From: JBOGEB01 sp050743125
Lineage (GTDB): Bacteria > Actinomycetota > Nitriliruptoria > Euzebyales > Egibacteraceae
Length of the DNA: 59,364 bases
Reading direction: 5' to 3'
Assembly: GCA_050743125.1 (NCBI GenBank)
Contig: JBOGEB010000004.1
Location: forward strand, 1-59,364
In this document: positions 51,279 to 59,239 of the stretch, one piece after another
Position numbering within the stretch: position 1 is the first letter of the stretch
How the letters are laid out: the number at the start of each line of letters is the position of its first letter
Notes under the pieces: model-generated
Database searches by the model: none
Seen by the model: only the letters and a program-made list of their open reading frames with translations
What the model was told of the DNA's origin: nothing
Position numbers and translations under genes: made by a program

Positions 51279-51731
51279 TCACCCCCACATGCCCGGCGGG
51301 CTGATGACCCGGTCGAACGTGACATATCTCTGCCGGACGTCAGCTCGGTCGTTCAGTACTGCGCCCCCGAACTCGACCCACGCATGGAATAGTGGCACTG
51401 GACGGTCCGGGCTTTGTTGCGCGCCAATACGTAGCTCGGCGTCGATGCCACGGCCTCGAAGCAGTGCCCACAGCAGGACTGAACGCTGAAGACAGTTGGC
51501 GCGTAGGATGCCGTGTCGAGCCACCACGTCGATCATGCCGGCGAGTTCCCGCGCCTTCTCGACTGACTCCGTTGTAGACCGGCCGCCCCTTGAGGTATCT
51601 GATCCCAAGCGTGCCAAGATCTCCTGCACACGTGCCAGCCCGAGCGCTCGCAATGCGAGCGCTGTGACCGGCAGCAGCACGAACGCCTGGGACAGGACGG
51701 TCCTCTGACTCCAGGAGAGCCTCCGGAACAT
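51279..51731 (-). CDS. Transglutaminase-like leader peptidase (lasso B2), cluster 2
   Basis: The 150-residue protein has the complete family triad: Cys80 in LRANCLQRSVLLWALL, His116 in PLFHAWVEFGG and Asp128 in AVLND, with His and Asp 12 residues apart. It would cut the leader after Lys23 of the precursor, guided by the B1 protein. The gene is seven bases from the B1 stop and one base from the cyclase GTG, so all three are co-translated. ATG 51731 is chosen to avoid overlap with B1. Confidence 0.87.
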   Translation of the reverse strand: MFRRLSWSQRTVLSQAFVLLPVTALALRALGLARVQEILARLGSDTSRGGRSTTESVEKARELAGMIDVVARHGILRANCLQRSVLLWALLRGRGIDAELRIGAQQSPDRPVPLFHAWVEFGGAVLNDRADVRQRYVTFDRVISPPGMWG

Positions 51732-51738
51732 CACCCAG

Positions 51739-52029
51739 CTACTGATTACGAAGCTCGATGAACCCATGCTGAACAAACCGATGGACCAACTCGTTCAAGT
51801 CTTGGCGGAGCCGGTCCGAGTCGACCGCATACTCGTCCAGCAGCTGACGATGCGCCTCGTCCACCGACTGGCCGTGTGTCAAGATGGCCCAGATCCGCGT
51901 GCCAACCTCGTCGAGGCCGAAATACTCCTCGGTCCGCAGGTTCAGGAACACGCACTCGCCGTCTGGAAGGTACTGGACCAGAAGATCGGGTGAAACAAAG
52001 ACATGTCCTCGATAGTACGGTACGCCCAT
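51739..52029 (-). CDS. PqqD-family RiPP recognition element (lasso B1), cluster 2
   Basis: The 96-residue protein has the PqqD fold pattern: LLVQYLPDGECVFLNLRTEEYFGLDEVGTRIW, then a helical region with EYAVDSDRLRQDLNELV and a C-terminal HGFIELRN. It binds the leader (the Y-x2-P-x-L motif) for the peptidase and cyclase. It is the first gene of cluster 2. ATG 52029 has GGAGG four bases upstream; the longer in-frame start at 52173 would add an unrelated, low-complexity stretch. Cluster 2 thus has two PqqD domains: this one and the one fused to the phosphoribosyltransferase. Confidence 0.87.
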   Translation of the reverse strand: MGVPYYRGHVFVSPDLLVQYLPDGECVFLNLRTEEYFGLDEVGTRIWAILTHGQSVDEAHRQLLDEYAVDSDRLRQDLNELVHRFVQHGFIELRNQ

Positions 52030-52706
52030 TCCGCCTCCGCCCGTGCCCTCCGGTATTGGTCGTTTCCGAGAGGGCGTAATCAGGATATCGCCGTGAGGCG
52101 GGCCGGTCGAGGTCTGCGAGCCTGACAATCGTGGCGGAAGCGATGCACTGCGCCACTCGTGCAAGACATCCAAGAACGTCCAGGTTTGTTACGAGGTGTC
52201 GCTGTACCTCAAGACCGCGCCTGCAAAGCTCCACCGCCCGCGCCCTGGGCATCTTCGGCGGCGGCACCCGCTATCACCCCGTCTGCGACGGCGACATCAT
52301 TCCCGTCCCCGAGCCCGACAGCAAACCGTCCGTCACTCTGCGTAGATGACACGACCACGACCGAATCAGCCCTCTACAGCGTCAAAAACCCCGGCGCGTA
52401 ACACTCCGGACGGCCGGCACCTCATCCGCGTCACGGTCTTCTCCGCGCCGATCATCCCGGCCACGAGCGAGCGCATTCCTGCTGCCCGCGGCGTCTACAG
52501 GTACCTGGATCGAGATGTTGCGAGAGAATTCCACGCTCTCACCGCTGCGGGGGCGAGATTCACTTCCCCCAGCTGCTCTTCCGGAAGATCACCGACGAGG
52601 GCATCGTCGACTGGTCGGAACGCTTCGGGGACGCTGCGCGGGTAGAAGGCTGAGTTCCACCGCAAGGTGTCTTCACAGCCGAGCGACCGCATAAGATCCG
52701 TCTCAG
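52030..52706. other. Intergenic stretch upstream of lasso cluster 2
   Basis: No gene recognised. Short frames on the plus strand, such as one reading RALGIFGGGTRYHPVCDGD near 52240-52300, have no supporting start signal. The region must contain the promoter of cluster 2 on the minus strand. On the plus strand CATAAGAT (52690-52697) ends nine bases before the AbrB-like ATG and would give an almost leaderless transcript. Confidence 0.35.
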
Positions 52707-52973
52707 ATGGCCACCTCTGGGATCCGCCGCAAGGTCGACGACCTCGGACGGGTCGTCATCCCCTCGAGTATCCGCAAGGCGCTGGGGATCCACGAGGGCG
52801 ACCTCGTCGAGATCCAGATGGACGGCGACCGCGTGGTCCTGCACGTCCCCGAGGAGTCCTGCACGTTCTGTGGCTCCACGCTCCACCTCGAGTCGTTCCG
52901 CGGCAAGGTCATCTGCTGGTCCTGCACGGCGGCCCTGCGAGCCAAGGACCGCCAGCGCGCACCGGACGGTTAG
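52707..52973 (+). CDS. AbrB/MazE/SpoVT-type DNA-binding protein with C-terminal zinc ribbon
   Basis: The 88-residue protein has an N-terminal swapped-hairpin AbrB domain (KVDDLGRVVIPSSIRKALG, then GDLVEIQMDGDRVVL) and a C-terminal four-Cys knuckle (CTFCGS...CWSCTA) that probably binds zinc. It acts as a dimeric transcription regulator of unknown targets. Compact proteins of this kind occur widely in actinobacteria. The ATG is only nine bases from a -10-like box, suggesting a leaderless mRNA. Confidence 0.85.
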   Translation: MATSGIRRKVDDLGRVVIPSSIRKALGIHEGDLVEIQMDGDRVVLHVPEESCTFCGSTLHLESFRGKVICWSCTAALRAKDRQRAPDG

Positions 52974-52992
52974 ACTCCCCGCTCCGCCTGCG

Positions 52993-53826
52993 CTACGAGG
53001 TGGCCGTCACCGCTGCGTACACCCGCCGTTTGGGCACCCCCGCAGCCTCGGCGACGCGCGTGATCGCCGCCTTGCGGTCCAGTCCCGTGGCGAGCAGGGC
53101 GCGGACACGGTCGAGCAGGTCGGCGTCGGTGAGGGATGCGGGCGGGGCGGGTGGGGCACCGCCGACGACGAGGGTGATCTCGCCACGGACGCCGTCGGCG
53201 GCGGCGCGGGCAGCGAGCTCCGGCAGCCGCCCGCGCCAGACTTCCTCGTGGAGCTTCGTCAGCTCACGGCAGAGCGCGGCGGGGCGGTCGCCCAGGGCAG
53301 CGGCCATCGCCTCGAGGTCGGCGGCTGCCCGGTGCGGCGTGACGTAGAACACGAGCGTGCGTGGATCTGCCACCAGCTCCGCGAGCCGGCGCGCGCAGGC
53401 ACCAGCTTTGCGCGGCAGGAAGCCCTCGAACACGAACCGGTCCAGCGGCAGCCCGGACAGCACGAGCGCCTGCACCACCGCGGCCGGACCCGGCACCGCC
53501 TCGACGCGCAGGCCGCGCTCGACCGCCTCGCGGACGAGCCGGAACCCGGGGTCGGCCAGCCCCGGCGTGCCTGCGTCGGTGACGACGGCCACCGTCTCGC
53601 CCGCCTCCACCCGGTCCAACAGCGGACCGGTCCGAGCGTCCTCGTTGTGGTCGTGGTAGCTGACGAGCGTCCCGCTGACCCCCGCGTGGTCGAGCAGGAC
53701 GCGAGTTCGGCGGGTGTCCTCGGCAGCGATCACGTCGGCCCCGGCGAGCACGCTGACCGCGCGGGGCGACAGGTCCGCAAGGTTGCCGATCGGCGTGGCG
53801 ACGAGAACGAGCCGGCCTGAGGACAT
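52993..53826 (-). CDS. rsmI: 16S rRNA 2'-O-ribose C1402 methyltransferase RsmI
   Basis: The 277-residue protein is full length for RsmI: GRLVLVATPIGNLADLSPRAV at the N terminus, VIAAEDTRRTRVLLDH, VVTDAGTPGLADPGFRLV with the SAM-binding glycines, AVPGPAAVVQAL, and the C-terminal EITLVVGG followed by a helical region. It methylates the ribose of C1402 in the ribosomal decoding centre. ATG 53826 is chosen because homology starts there; an upstream start at 53868 adds 14 unlikely residues. It is divergent from the PMT gene, an arrangement common in actinobacteria. Confidence 0.93.
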   Translation of the reverse strand: MSSGRLVLVATPIGNLADLSPRAVSVLAGADVIAAEDTRRTRVLLDHAGVSGTLVSYHDHNEDARTGPLLDRVEAGETVAVVTDAGTPGLADPGFRLVREAVERGLRVEAVPGPAAVVQALVLSGLPLDRFVFEGFLPRKAGACARRLAELVADPRTLVFYVTPHRAAADLEAMAAALGDRPAALCRELTKLHEEVWRGRLPELAARAAADGVRGEITLVVGGAPPAPPASLTDADLLDRVRALLATGLDRKAAITRVAEAAGVPKRRVYAAVTATS

Positions 53827-54025
53827 GTGTCGAAACTCCCCAAAGCTATGCGCGGAATCGCCGACCAAGGCTCACCGGCGGCGACTCACCGCTCCAAACC
53901 CAAAGACCGGCCGAACCTGCCCAGGGCCCCACTCTGGCCCGGTTTCGACACACGTTCTCACCCATATCCACTCCTCCCACCACCTGGCGCCCGTCATGGC
54001 GCCGTCATCCGTACACTGCGCGGCA

Positions 54026-55771
54026 ATGGCCATCGCCACCCCCGAGCGGGACACCGTAGAGGCCGAGCCAGTCACGGGCTGGCCATCTGCCGGCCGGCGA
54101 GCGGGCGCGCTCGCGCTGCTCATCCCGCTGGCGCTCGTGATCGTGGCCGGAACGCTGCGGTTCTACCGCTTGGCCGAGCCCCAGCGCTGCTACTTCGACG
54201 AGACCTACTATTACTACAACGCGCGGGACTACCTCGACCAGGGCGTCGAGCGTGCCTTCGCCGTCCACCCGCCGGTCGGCAAGTGGATGATCGCCGGCGG
54301 GATCGAGCTGTTCGGGGTGCCGAAGGGCTCGCCGATCGACCGGGCGGTGACGAAGGACCCGGGCGGATGCCTCCAGCGCCAGCAGCACGAGAACCCGCCA
54401 GCGCGGGCGCGCGAGGCGGCGGAGTCGTTCGCCCGCCGGTTCTCGTCCGCGCTCGTCGGCACGCTGTGGGTGGGGGTGGCGTACCTCGCCGGGCTGCGGC
54501 TGTTCCGCCGGCGGGGCGTGGCGGCGCTCGCCGCGCTGCTCTTAGCCGTTGACGGCCTCGCGTTCACGATGAGCCGGATCGCGATGCTCGACGTGTTCGT
54601 CGCTTTTTGGGTGCTCGTCGCCTTCTGGCTGCTCCTGATCGATCGCGACCGCCAGTGGGCCGGCGTGCCGGAAGCACCGATCACCGACGAGCAACCGCCG
54701 GCCGCCAGTGGTCCAAGCGGGACGCTCCGTGTGGACCGAGGATGCGGGCGGAGTGCTCCCCGCCTCGCAGCGGCGGCGCCGTTTTCGCGCCGTGTGCTGA
54801 TGTTCCTCCGTAACGCCGTGAGGCGGGATGCTTTGCGCACGAACGTCATGGGTTTTTCCCCGCTGCCACGCCACCCGCAGAGCGCTCGGTGGCTCGCGGG
54901 GCTCGCGCTGGGGCTCGCGCTCGGGACGAAGTGGTCGGGGCTGCTGGCGATAGCTGCAGCGGTGCTGTTCGTGGTGACGAGCGAGCTGGCGTGGCGACGG
55001 CGCATGGTCGGCCGCTCATGGGTGCGACCAGGCCGGATCGTGACGAGCGCAGCGCTCACGCTCGTGCTCGTCCCCGCCGCCGTCTACCTGCTGAGCTACG
55101 CCGGATGGTTCGCGAACTTCGAGCACACGCTGCCGGGGAGGGCACCCTGCCCCGCCCAGGGTTGCCCCACCTCGCTGCCAGGCCGGATGGAGCGCATGGC
55201 GAAGGGATGGGCCGGCGAGCAAGCCTCGATCTTCCGCTTCCACCGCGACCTCACCGCCGAGCACCCGTACCGCGCATCGGCGACGACCTGGCCGCTCATG
55301 GCTCGCCCGGTCGCGTACTACTACGAGGACTGCACCAAGGCGAAGACCGACAAGGGCGAGCGCTGCGCCGTGGCCAAGGGCGACGTGGCGGAGATCCTCG
55401 GGATGGGCAACCCGGCGATCTGGTGGATGGCGCTGCCCGCGTACCTGATCCTCGGATGGCTGGCGGTGCGCCGGCATGACTGGGCGGCCTGGACGATCCT
55501 CGCGTTCCTCGCGGTGCATTACTTCCCGTGGTTGGTGAGCCCGCGGTCGGTCTTCTTCTTCTATGCGACGCCGCTTGTGCCGTTCCTCTGTTACGCGCTC
55601 GCCTACGCAGCCACCCAGCTCGGCAGCCACCGCCGGCTACGGTGGGTACCGTCCGCCGTGGCGGCCATCGCGCTGGTCAGCTTCCTGTTCTGGTATCCGC
55701 TGCTCGCCGGCCTCGAGATCCCCAGAGCCGCGTGGGATCTGCGGATCTGGCTGAGGCCAGGCTGGGTCTGA
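54026..55771 (+). CDS. PMT-type protein O-mannosyltransferase (GT39)
   Basis: This polytopic protein of about 581 residues has the family motif CYFDETYYYYNARDYL (55-70, with the catalytic Asp-Glu), HPPVGKWMI, SRIAMLDVFVAFW, LALGTKWSG and a C-terminal four-helix PMT domain (HYFPWLVSPRSVFFFY). It transfers mannose from polyprenyl-phosphate-mannose to Ser/Thr of secreted proteins. Residues about 212-287, between membrane segments, form an unusual Pro/Arg-rich insertion not expected in the family. ATG 54026 follows TACACT by eight bases, consistent with a leaderless start; ATG 53996 is possible. Confidence 0.9.
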   Translation: MAIATPERDTVEAEPVTGWPSAGRRAGALALLIPLALVIVAGTLRFYRLAEPQRCYFDETYYYYNARDYLDQGVERAFAVHPPVGKWMIAGGIELFGVPKGSPIDRAVTKDPGGCLQRQQHENPPARAREAAESFARRFSSALVGTLWVGVAYLAGLRLFRRRGVAALAALLLAVDGLAFTMSRIAMLDVFVAFWVLVAFWLLLIDRDRQWAGVPEAPITDEQPPAASGPSGTLRVDRGCGRSAPRLAAAAPFSRRVLMFLRNAVRRDALRTNVMGFSPLPRHPQSARWLAGLALGLALGTKWSGLLAIAAAVLFVVTSELAWRRRMVGRSWVRPGRIVTSAALTLVLVPAAVYLLSYAGWFANFEHTLPGRAPCPAQGCPTSLPGRMERMAKGWAGEQASIFRFHRDLTAEHPYRASATTWPLMARPVAYYYEDCTKAKTDKGERCAVAKGDVAEILGMGNPAIWWMALPAYLILGWLAVRRHDWAAWTILAFLAVHYFPWLVSPRSVFFFYATPLVPFLCYALAYAATQLGSHRRLRWVPSAVAAIALVSFLFWYPLLAGLEIPRAAWDLRIWLRPGWV

Positions 55772-55785
55772 GCAACCCTGGCAAG

Positions 55786-55816
55786 CAGGTGCCCGGGCCA
55801 TAGGCCCGGGCACCTG
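55786..55816. terminator. Perfect 14-bp hairpin between convergent genes
   Basis: A 14-base arm beginning CAGGTGCCCGG, a three-base ATA loop and its exact complement. It lies 14 bases after the PMT stop and 25 bases from the end of the convergent DUF4383 gene, so it probably terminates both transcripts. Confidence 0.75.
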
Positions 55817-55841
55817 GTACGACGAGTGAGGAGATGGCTGG

Positions 55842-56255
55842 TCACGCGTAACGCGCCGTGGCCCGTCCCTTCCCGATGATGCCGAAGACGAGGAACACCA
55901 GGCCAGAGAAGAGGTGCAAGAAGTGGTCTGGGTCGGGTCCCCTGTTGGCTGAAAGCAAGTTGTCGAGCGCCCCGAGATACCCGATGACCGCAGCGAGGAT
56001 GTAGAAGCCACCGATCGCGAAGTTGACGCCCTGAGTCTCAACCGGGCTGAGGTACAGGGCTGCCGCGATTGCGATCGCCCCGACACCGACGTGCACGATG
56101 TTATGAAACACATTCAAATCGAAGACGCCGAGGAATGCTCTACTGCTGTCTCCGAGCAAGGGAACGAAACCGGTTACGAAGAATCCGACGACCCCGACGA
56201 GGACGTAAACCGCCCCCAACAACAACCCGACAGTCTGGGCCGGTGCCCTGCCCAT
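55842..56255 (-). CDS. DUF4383-type four-helix membrane protein
   Basis: The 137-residue protein has four hydrophobic segments (GLLLGAVYVLVGVVGFFVTGF, HVGVGAIAIAAAL, FAIGGFYILAAVIGYLGAL, HLFSGLVFLVFGIIG) and the conserved LNVFHNIVHVGVG segment of DUF4383 proteins common in actinobacteria. Function unknown; probably an inner-membrane protein. The gene stands alone and ends near the bidirectional hairpin. Confidence 0.85.
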   Translation of the reverse strand: MGRAPAQTVGLLLGAVYVLVGVVGFFVTGFVPLLGDSSRAFLGVFDLNVFHNIVHVGVGAIAIAAALYLSPVETQGVNFAIGGFYILAAVIGYLGALDNLLSANRGPDPDHFLHLFSGLVFLVFGIIGKGRATARYA

Positions 56256-56519
56256 GCCTTCCTCCCCTCAAGACTGGTTGCGTGTCTGCGATCTCAATTC
56301 GCAAGCCGCCCCCGGTTGGATTGCTCGACGTAGACCGTGCGACTGGAAAACCGCTGGACGATGATCACCCGGTCGCCCCAGCTTGCCGGCGCCTGTAGAC
56401 CTGCGACTCGAGCCTGCACGGCCCCATGAGTTCCAGGATAGGGCGACTACACCGAACTGGGAAGAGTGTCGAGATTCACGCTGCGGTCGCCCACCCAGTG
56501 CCCGGTCTGCTCCGCCCCG

Positions 56520-56951
56520 TCAGACGGAGCAGCTGAGGTCATGTGCGACGAAGAAGTCGGGACGTAACCGCAGCCACACCGTCCCGGCCTCGACTGGGTC
56601 GTCGAGCAGGTAGCGCCGGAAGCGGCTGTCCCACCGCGTCTCGTCCTCGCCCAGATAGCGGCCGAGCATGCGTCGTCCACGGGGGACGTCGAAGGCCAAC
56701 ACCTCAGCGCGACCGCGCGCGATGACCTGCCGGACCAGGCCCGTGGCGACGTCGCAGACATCGACGGCGATGGCAAGCGCGGGATCGGCCTGCACCCGGG
56801 CGAGCAGCTTCGCCCAGGGTCCGGTCAAGATCCAGAACGCTCCGTCATCCCAAAGGAACCAGGTTGGCCGCACGGTCGGCCCGTTGGTCGCGACCCGAGC
56901 CGTGAGCGGCTGGGCGAGGAAGCCGTCGACGTCGAACACGCGCGTAGCCAC
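56520..56951 (-). CDS. Pyridoxamine 5'-phosphate oxidase-like (PPOX) split-barrel protein
   Basis: The 143-residue protein has the flavin-binding split-barrel pattern: LTARVATNGPTVRPTWFLWDDGAFWILTG near the start, DPALAIAVDV, and RQVIARGRAEVL. Members bind FMN or F420 and reduce or oxidise small molecules, or sequester heme; the substrate is unknown. GTG 56951 is preceded by GGGAAGGGAGG; a longer frame up to 57119 lacks homology. It is divergent from the TauE-type gene. Confidence 0.8.
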   Translation of the reverse strand: MATRVFDVDGFLAQPLTARVATNGPTVRPTWFLWDDGAFWILTGPWAKLLARVQADPALAIAVDVCDVATGLVRQVIARGRAEVLAFDVPRGRRMLGRYLGEDETRWDSRFRRYLLDDPVEAGTVWLRLRPDFFVAHDLSCSV

Positions 56952-57175
56952 CCGATCATCCTCCCTTCCCAGTCGCGCGGAGAACGACGGCCTGCTCAGT
57001 CGCCGTGACCAGCGTCGATGACACCTGACGGCAGGCCAGAACGCATTTGCACCCGCCGGCCCTACGGCCGACCGGCTCCATGAAACCTCTCGCCGAGGAA
57101 GGCGCCTACGGCAGCGCACAGCCTCGCCCCCAGCGGCGGGTGCCTACGCTGGCCCGCGACCGAGAGGAGAGCGGC

Positions 57176-57931
57176 GTGACCGTGGTGGAAGCGACCGCAG
57201 TCGTGCTGGCCGGGATGTGCGCGGGCGCGATCAACACCGTCATCGGCTCGGGCACCCTGATCACCTTCCCGGTGCTGCTCGCGGTCGGCTATCCGCCGGT
57301 GGTCGCGAACGTCTCCAACAGCCTCGGCCTGGTCCCCGGATCACTCAGCGGAGCGATCGGCTACCGCCGGGAGCTGGCCGGTCAGCGCACCCGGGTGATG
57401 CGGCTCGTGCCTGCCTCCGTGCTGGGTGCCGCCGTCGGCGCGATCCTGCTGCTCACCCTTCCTGCGGACACCTTCGCGACGATCGTGCCGGTGCTGATCG
57501 TGATCGCGTTGATCCTGGTCGTGGCTCAGCCGTGGCTCGGCCGCCGATTCGCGTCCCAGCCGCGGGCGCGGCCTGCCCACGGCGGCCGCCTCCTGCTCGT
57601 CGGGGTCTTCCTCGCCGGGGTCTACGGCGGCTACTTCGGCGCGGCGTATGGCGTGCTGTTGGTCGGTCTGATTGGTGTCCTCGTGGACGAGCACCTCCAA
57701 CGAATCAACGCGCTGAAGAACGTGTTGGCGATGCTCGTGAACCTGTTCGCCGGAATCGTCTTCGTGTTCGTCGCCGACGTCGCCTGGCGCGCCGTGCTGC
57801 TGGTCGCCCTCGGATCGGTCGTCGGCGGCCTGATCGGGTCGAAGATCGGCCGCGCCCTACCGCCGTGGATGCTGCGTGCGGTGATCGTGGTCGTCGGGGT
57901 GGCCGCGATCGCCAAGCTGCTCGCCTCCTGA
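57176..57931 (+). CDS. TauE/SafE-family membrane permease (anion/sulfite exporter type)
   Basis: The 251-residue protein has about eight hydrophobic segments in two repeats, with the family's GAINTVIGSGTLITFPVLLAVG and VANVSNSLGLVPGSLSGAIGYR in the first, and VYGGYFGAAYGVLLVGLIG and INALKNVLAMLVNL in the second. It transports sulfite, sulfonates or similar organic anions across the inner membrane; the substrate is unknown. GTG 57176 has GAGGAG about seven bases upstream; ATG 57080 would add a charged N-terminal tail and is less likely. Confidence 0.87.
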   Translation: MTVVEATAVVLAGMCAGAINTVIGSGTLITFPVLLAVGYPPVVANVSNSLGLVPGSLSGAIGYRRELAGQRTRVMRLVPASVLGAAVGAILLLTLPADTFATIVPVLIVIALILVVAQPWLGRRFASQPRARPAHGGRLLLVGVFLAGVYGGYFGAAYGVLLVGLIGVLVDEHLQRINALKNVLAMLVNLFAGIVFVFVADVAWRAVLLVALGSVVGGLIGSKIGRALPPWMLRAVIVVVGVAAIAKLLAS

Positions 57932-58006
57932 ACCCGGGATCCCTCGCGCGGCCAGGTTCGTGCTGTCGTCGGTTTCCCCACCCAACGCTGCTCTTCTGCG
58001 GGCTCG

Positions 58007-58125
58007 TCGCCTGGTATCCGTGCTCGATCAAGTCGCAAGGACCAAGGTCCCCGTCCTCGTCACCAAACATGGAAACCGGTCGTACGCTGCCCGACGACGA
58101 CCGCGCCTGCTACTCCACGGGATGA
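58007..58125 (+). pseudogene. Broken Phd/YefM-type antitoxin
   Basis: LDQVARTKVPVLVTKHG matches the DNA-binding/toxin-neutralising start of Phd/YefM antitoxins (usually continuing K-P-V-A-R). After the KHG the expected KPVVR appears one base out of frame, so a frameshift is present. It lies directly in front of a damaged PIN toxin gene. Confidence 0.55.
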
Positions 58126-58155
58126 GCGCTGGGAGGCCGAGGGCTCACCAGGGGG

Positions 58156-58431
58156 ATGATCCTGCTCGACACCCACGTCGTGCTGTGGTGGCAGGCGGGC
58201 AACACGTGGACACGGGACCTGTCCGGCGTCGAGCGGATCACGCCAGCGCCGCTGAGTCCGCAAGCAGCCGTCGGCGCAGCCCTGCTCGGCCAACACGGAT
58301 TTTGGGGCGACCCGGCCGACCGGTTCCTGTGCGCGACCACCCGGGAGCTGTCCCGTGTCCCTGCTGGCCAAGGACGACCGGATCCATACGAGTTCGCCCG
58401 GCAGATCGGGGACCTCAAGGCCATCTGGTAA
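58156..58431 (+). pseudogene. Damaged VapC-type PIN-domain toxin
   Basis: The frame starts MILLDTHVVLWW, the PIN-domain opening with the first metal-binding Asp, and later has GDPADRFLCATTREL, the conserved C-terminal acidic motif. The middle, normally about 40 residues longer, is deleted. The sequence after the REL continues in a different frame (SLLAKDDRI) before returning to EFARQIGDLKAIW. The toxin is therefore probably inactive. With the antitoxin remnant it forms a dead VapBC-type module. Confidence 0.65.
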
Positions 58432-58445
58432 GACCACAGTGACGA

Positions 58446-58832
58446 CGGCGCGCGATCTGCTTTGGGCGGAGCTGATGCAGGCGCTTTCGAACCCGTTGGT
58501 CGAGGAGACTCTGCGGATCGACCATCGTGCGGATGTCTACCGCTCTCCCTGAGTGGTCTTAGCTTCCCGGCATACGAACCCTCCACCACTGATTGAGGGT
58601 CGGCCGATCCGGCTGTCCAAGCCGCACGCGGTCATCCGTCAGGCTGGTCAGATCCAGGCGGGCACGCATCTGCCAGGGCCACCAGTATGTGATGGCCGGG
58701 GCCGGCGCATTTGGGGCCATCGCGTCAAGGATGGAACAGGGGCCCTTGGGCTTTCCCCCTGATGCTTCAGACCCCGCCGTTACCGGCGACGCAGGTCAGG
58801 GGTAGGGACAGGCCATGAGCACTGGCCTGGAG
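58446..58832. other. Intergenic stretch, nothing recognised
   Basis: Short frames occur on the plus strand, but none has motifs or a good start. A short frame around 58440-58552 reads LLWAELMQALSNPLVEETLRID and may be part of a lost gene; I cannot identify it. Confidence 0.25.
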
Positions 58833-58961
58833 CTACACCTTCGACATCGCCGAACCTCCTTTGATGCGCTCACTTGCACCCTGCGACCTCGCGTCGCAGG
58901 AGAAGAACAGGTCGGGATCCTCATCCAAACAAGCGGCTTTCTTACGCCAGTCCATGCTCAT
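58833..58961 (-). pseudogene. N-terminal stub of a WhiB-family regulator
   Basis: The frame begins MSMDWRKKAACLDEDPDLFFSC, matching the N-terminal signature of WhiB proteins (W-R-x2-A-A-C...D-P-x-L-F-F) with the first iron-sulfur cysteine. It then turns to unrelated sequence and stops after 42 residues, without the C-x2-C and later cysteines. AGGAGAG lies upstream of the ATG. WhiB proteins are restricted to actinobacteria, supporting the organism call. Confidence 0.65.
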
Positions 58962-59239
58962 GCTCTCTCCTGACCTGGTATGCCCAAGCCCCCTGTCTGC
59001 ACTTTGGGCTGCACCGCAGCGCATGGCTCGGGCTATGGCTCGGAGCGGCCGGGGGCAGGGTCCGTCTCGGTGCGAGGGGCAACACCGGACCATCCAGCCG
59101 CCAAACCCGGCCGCCTTCTGGGCACGTCATCTCCACAGGTGAAGCTCGTGCCTGGAGCTGCGAGCCTGAACTGTCCATCCTTGGCCGCCCACGCTGCCAG
59201 CGCAGACATGGTCGCGGGTATACATGGCATACATGAGGC

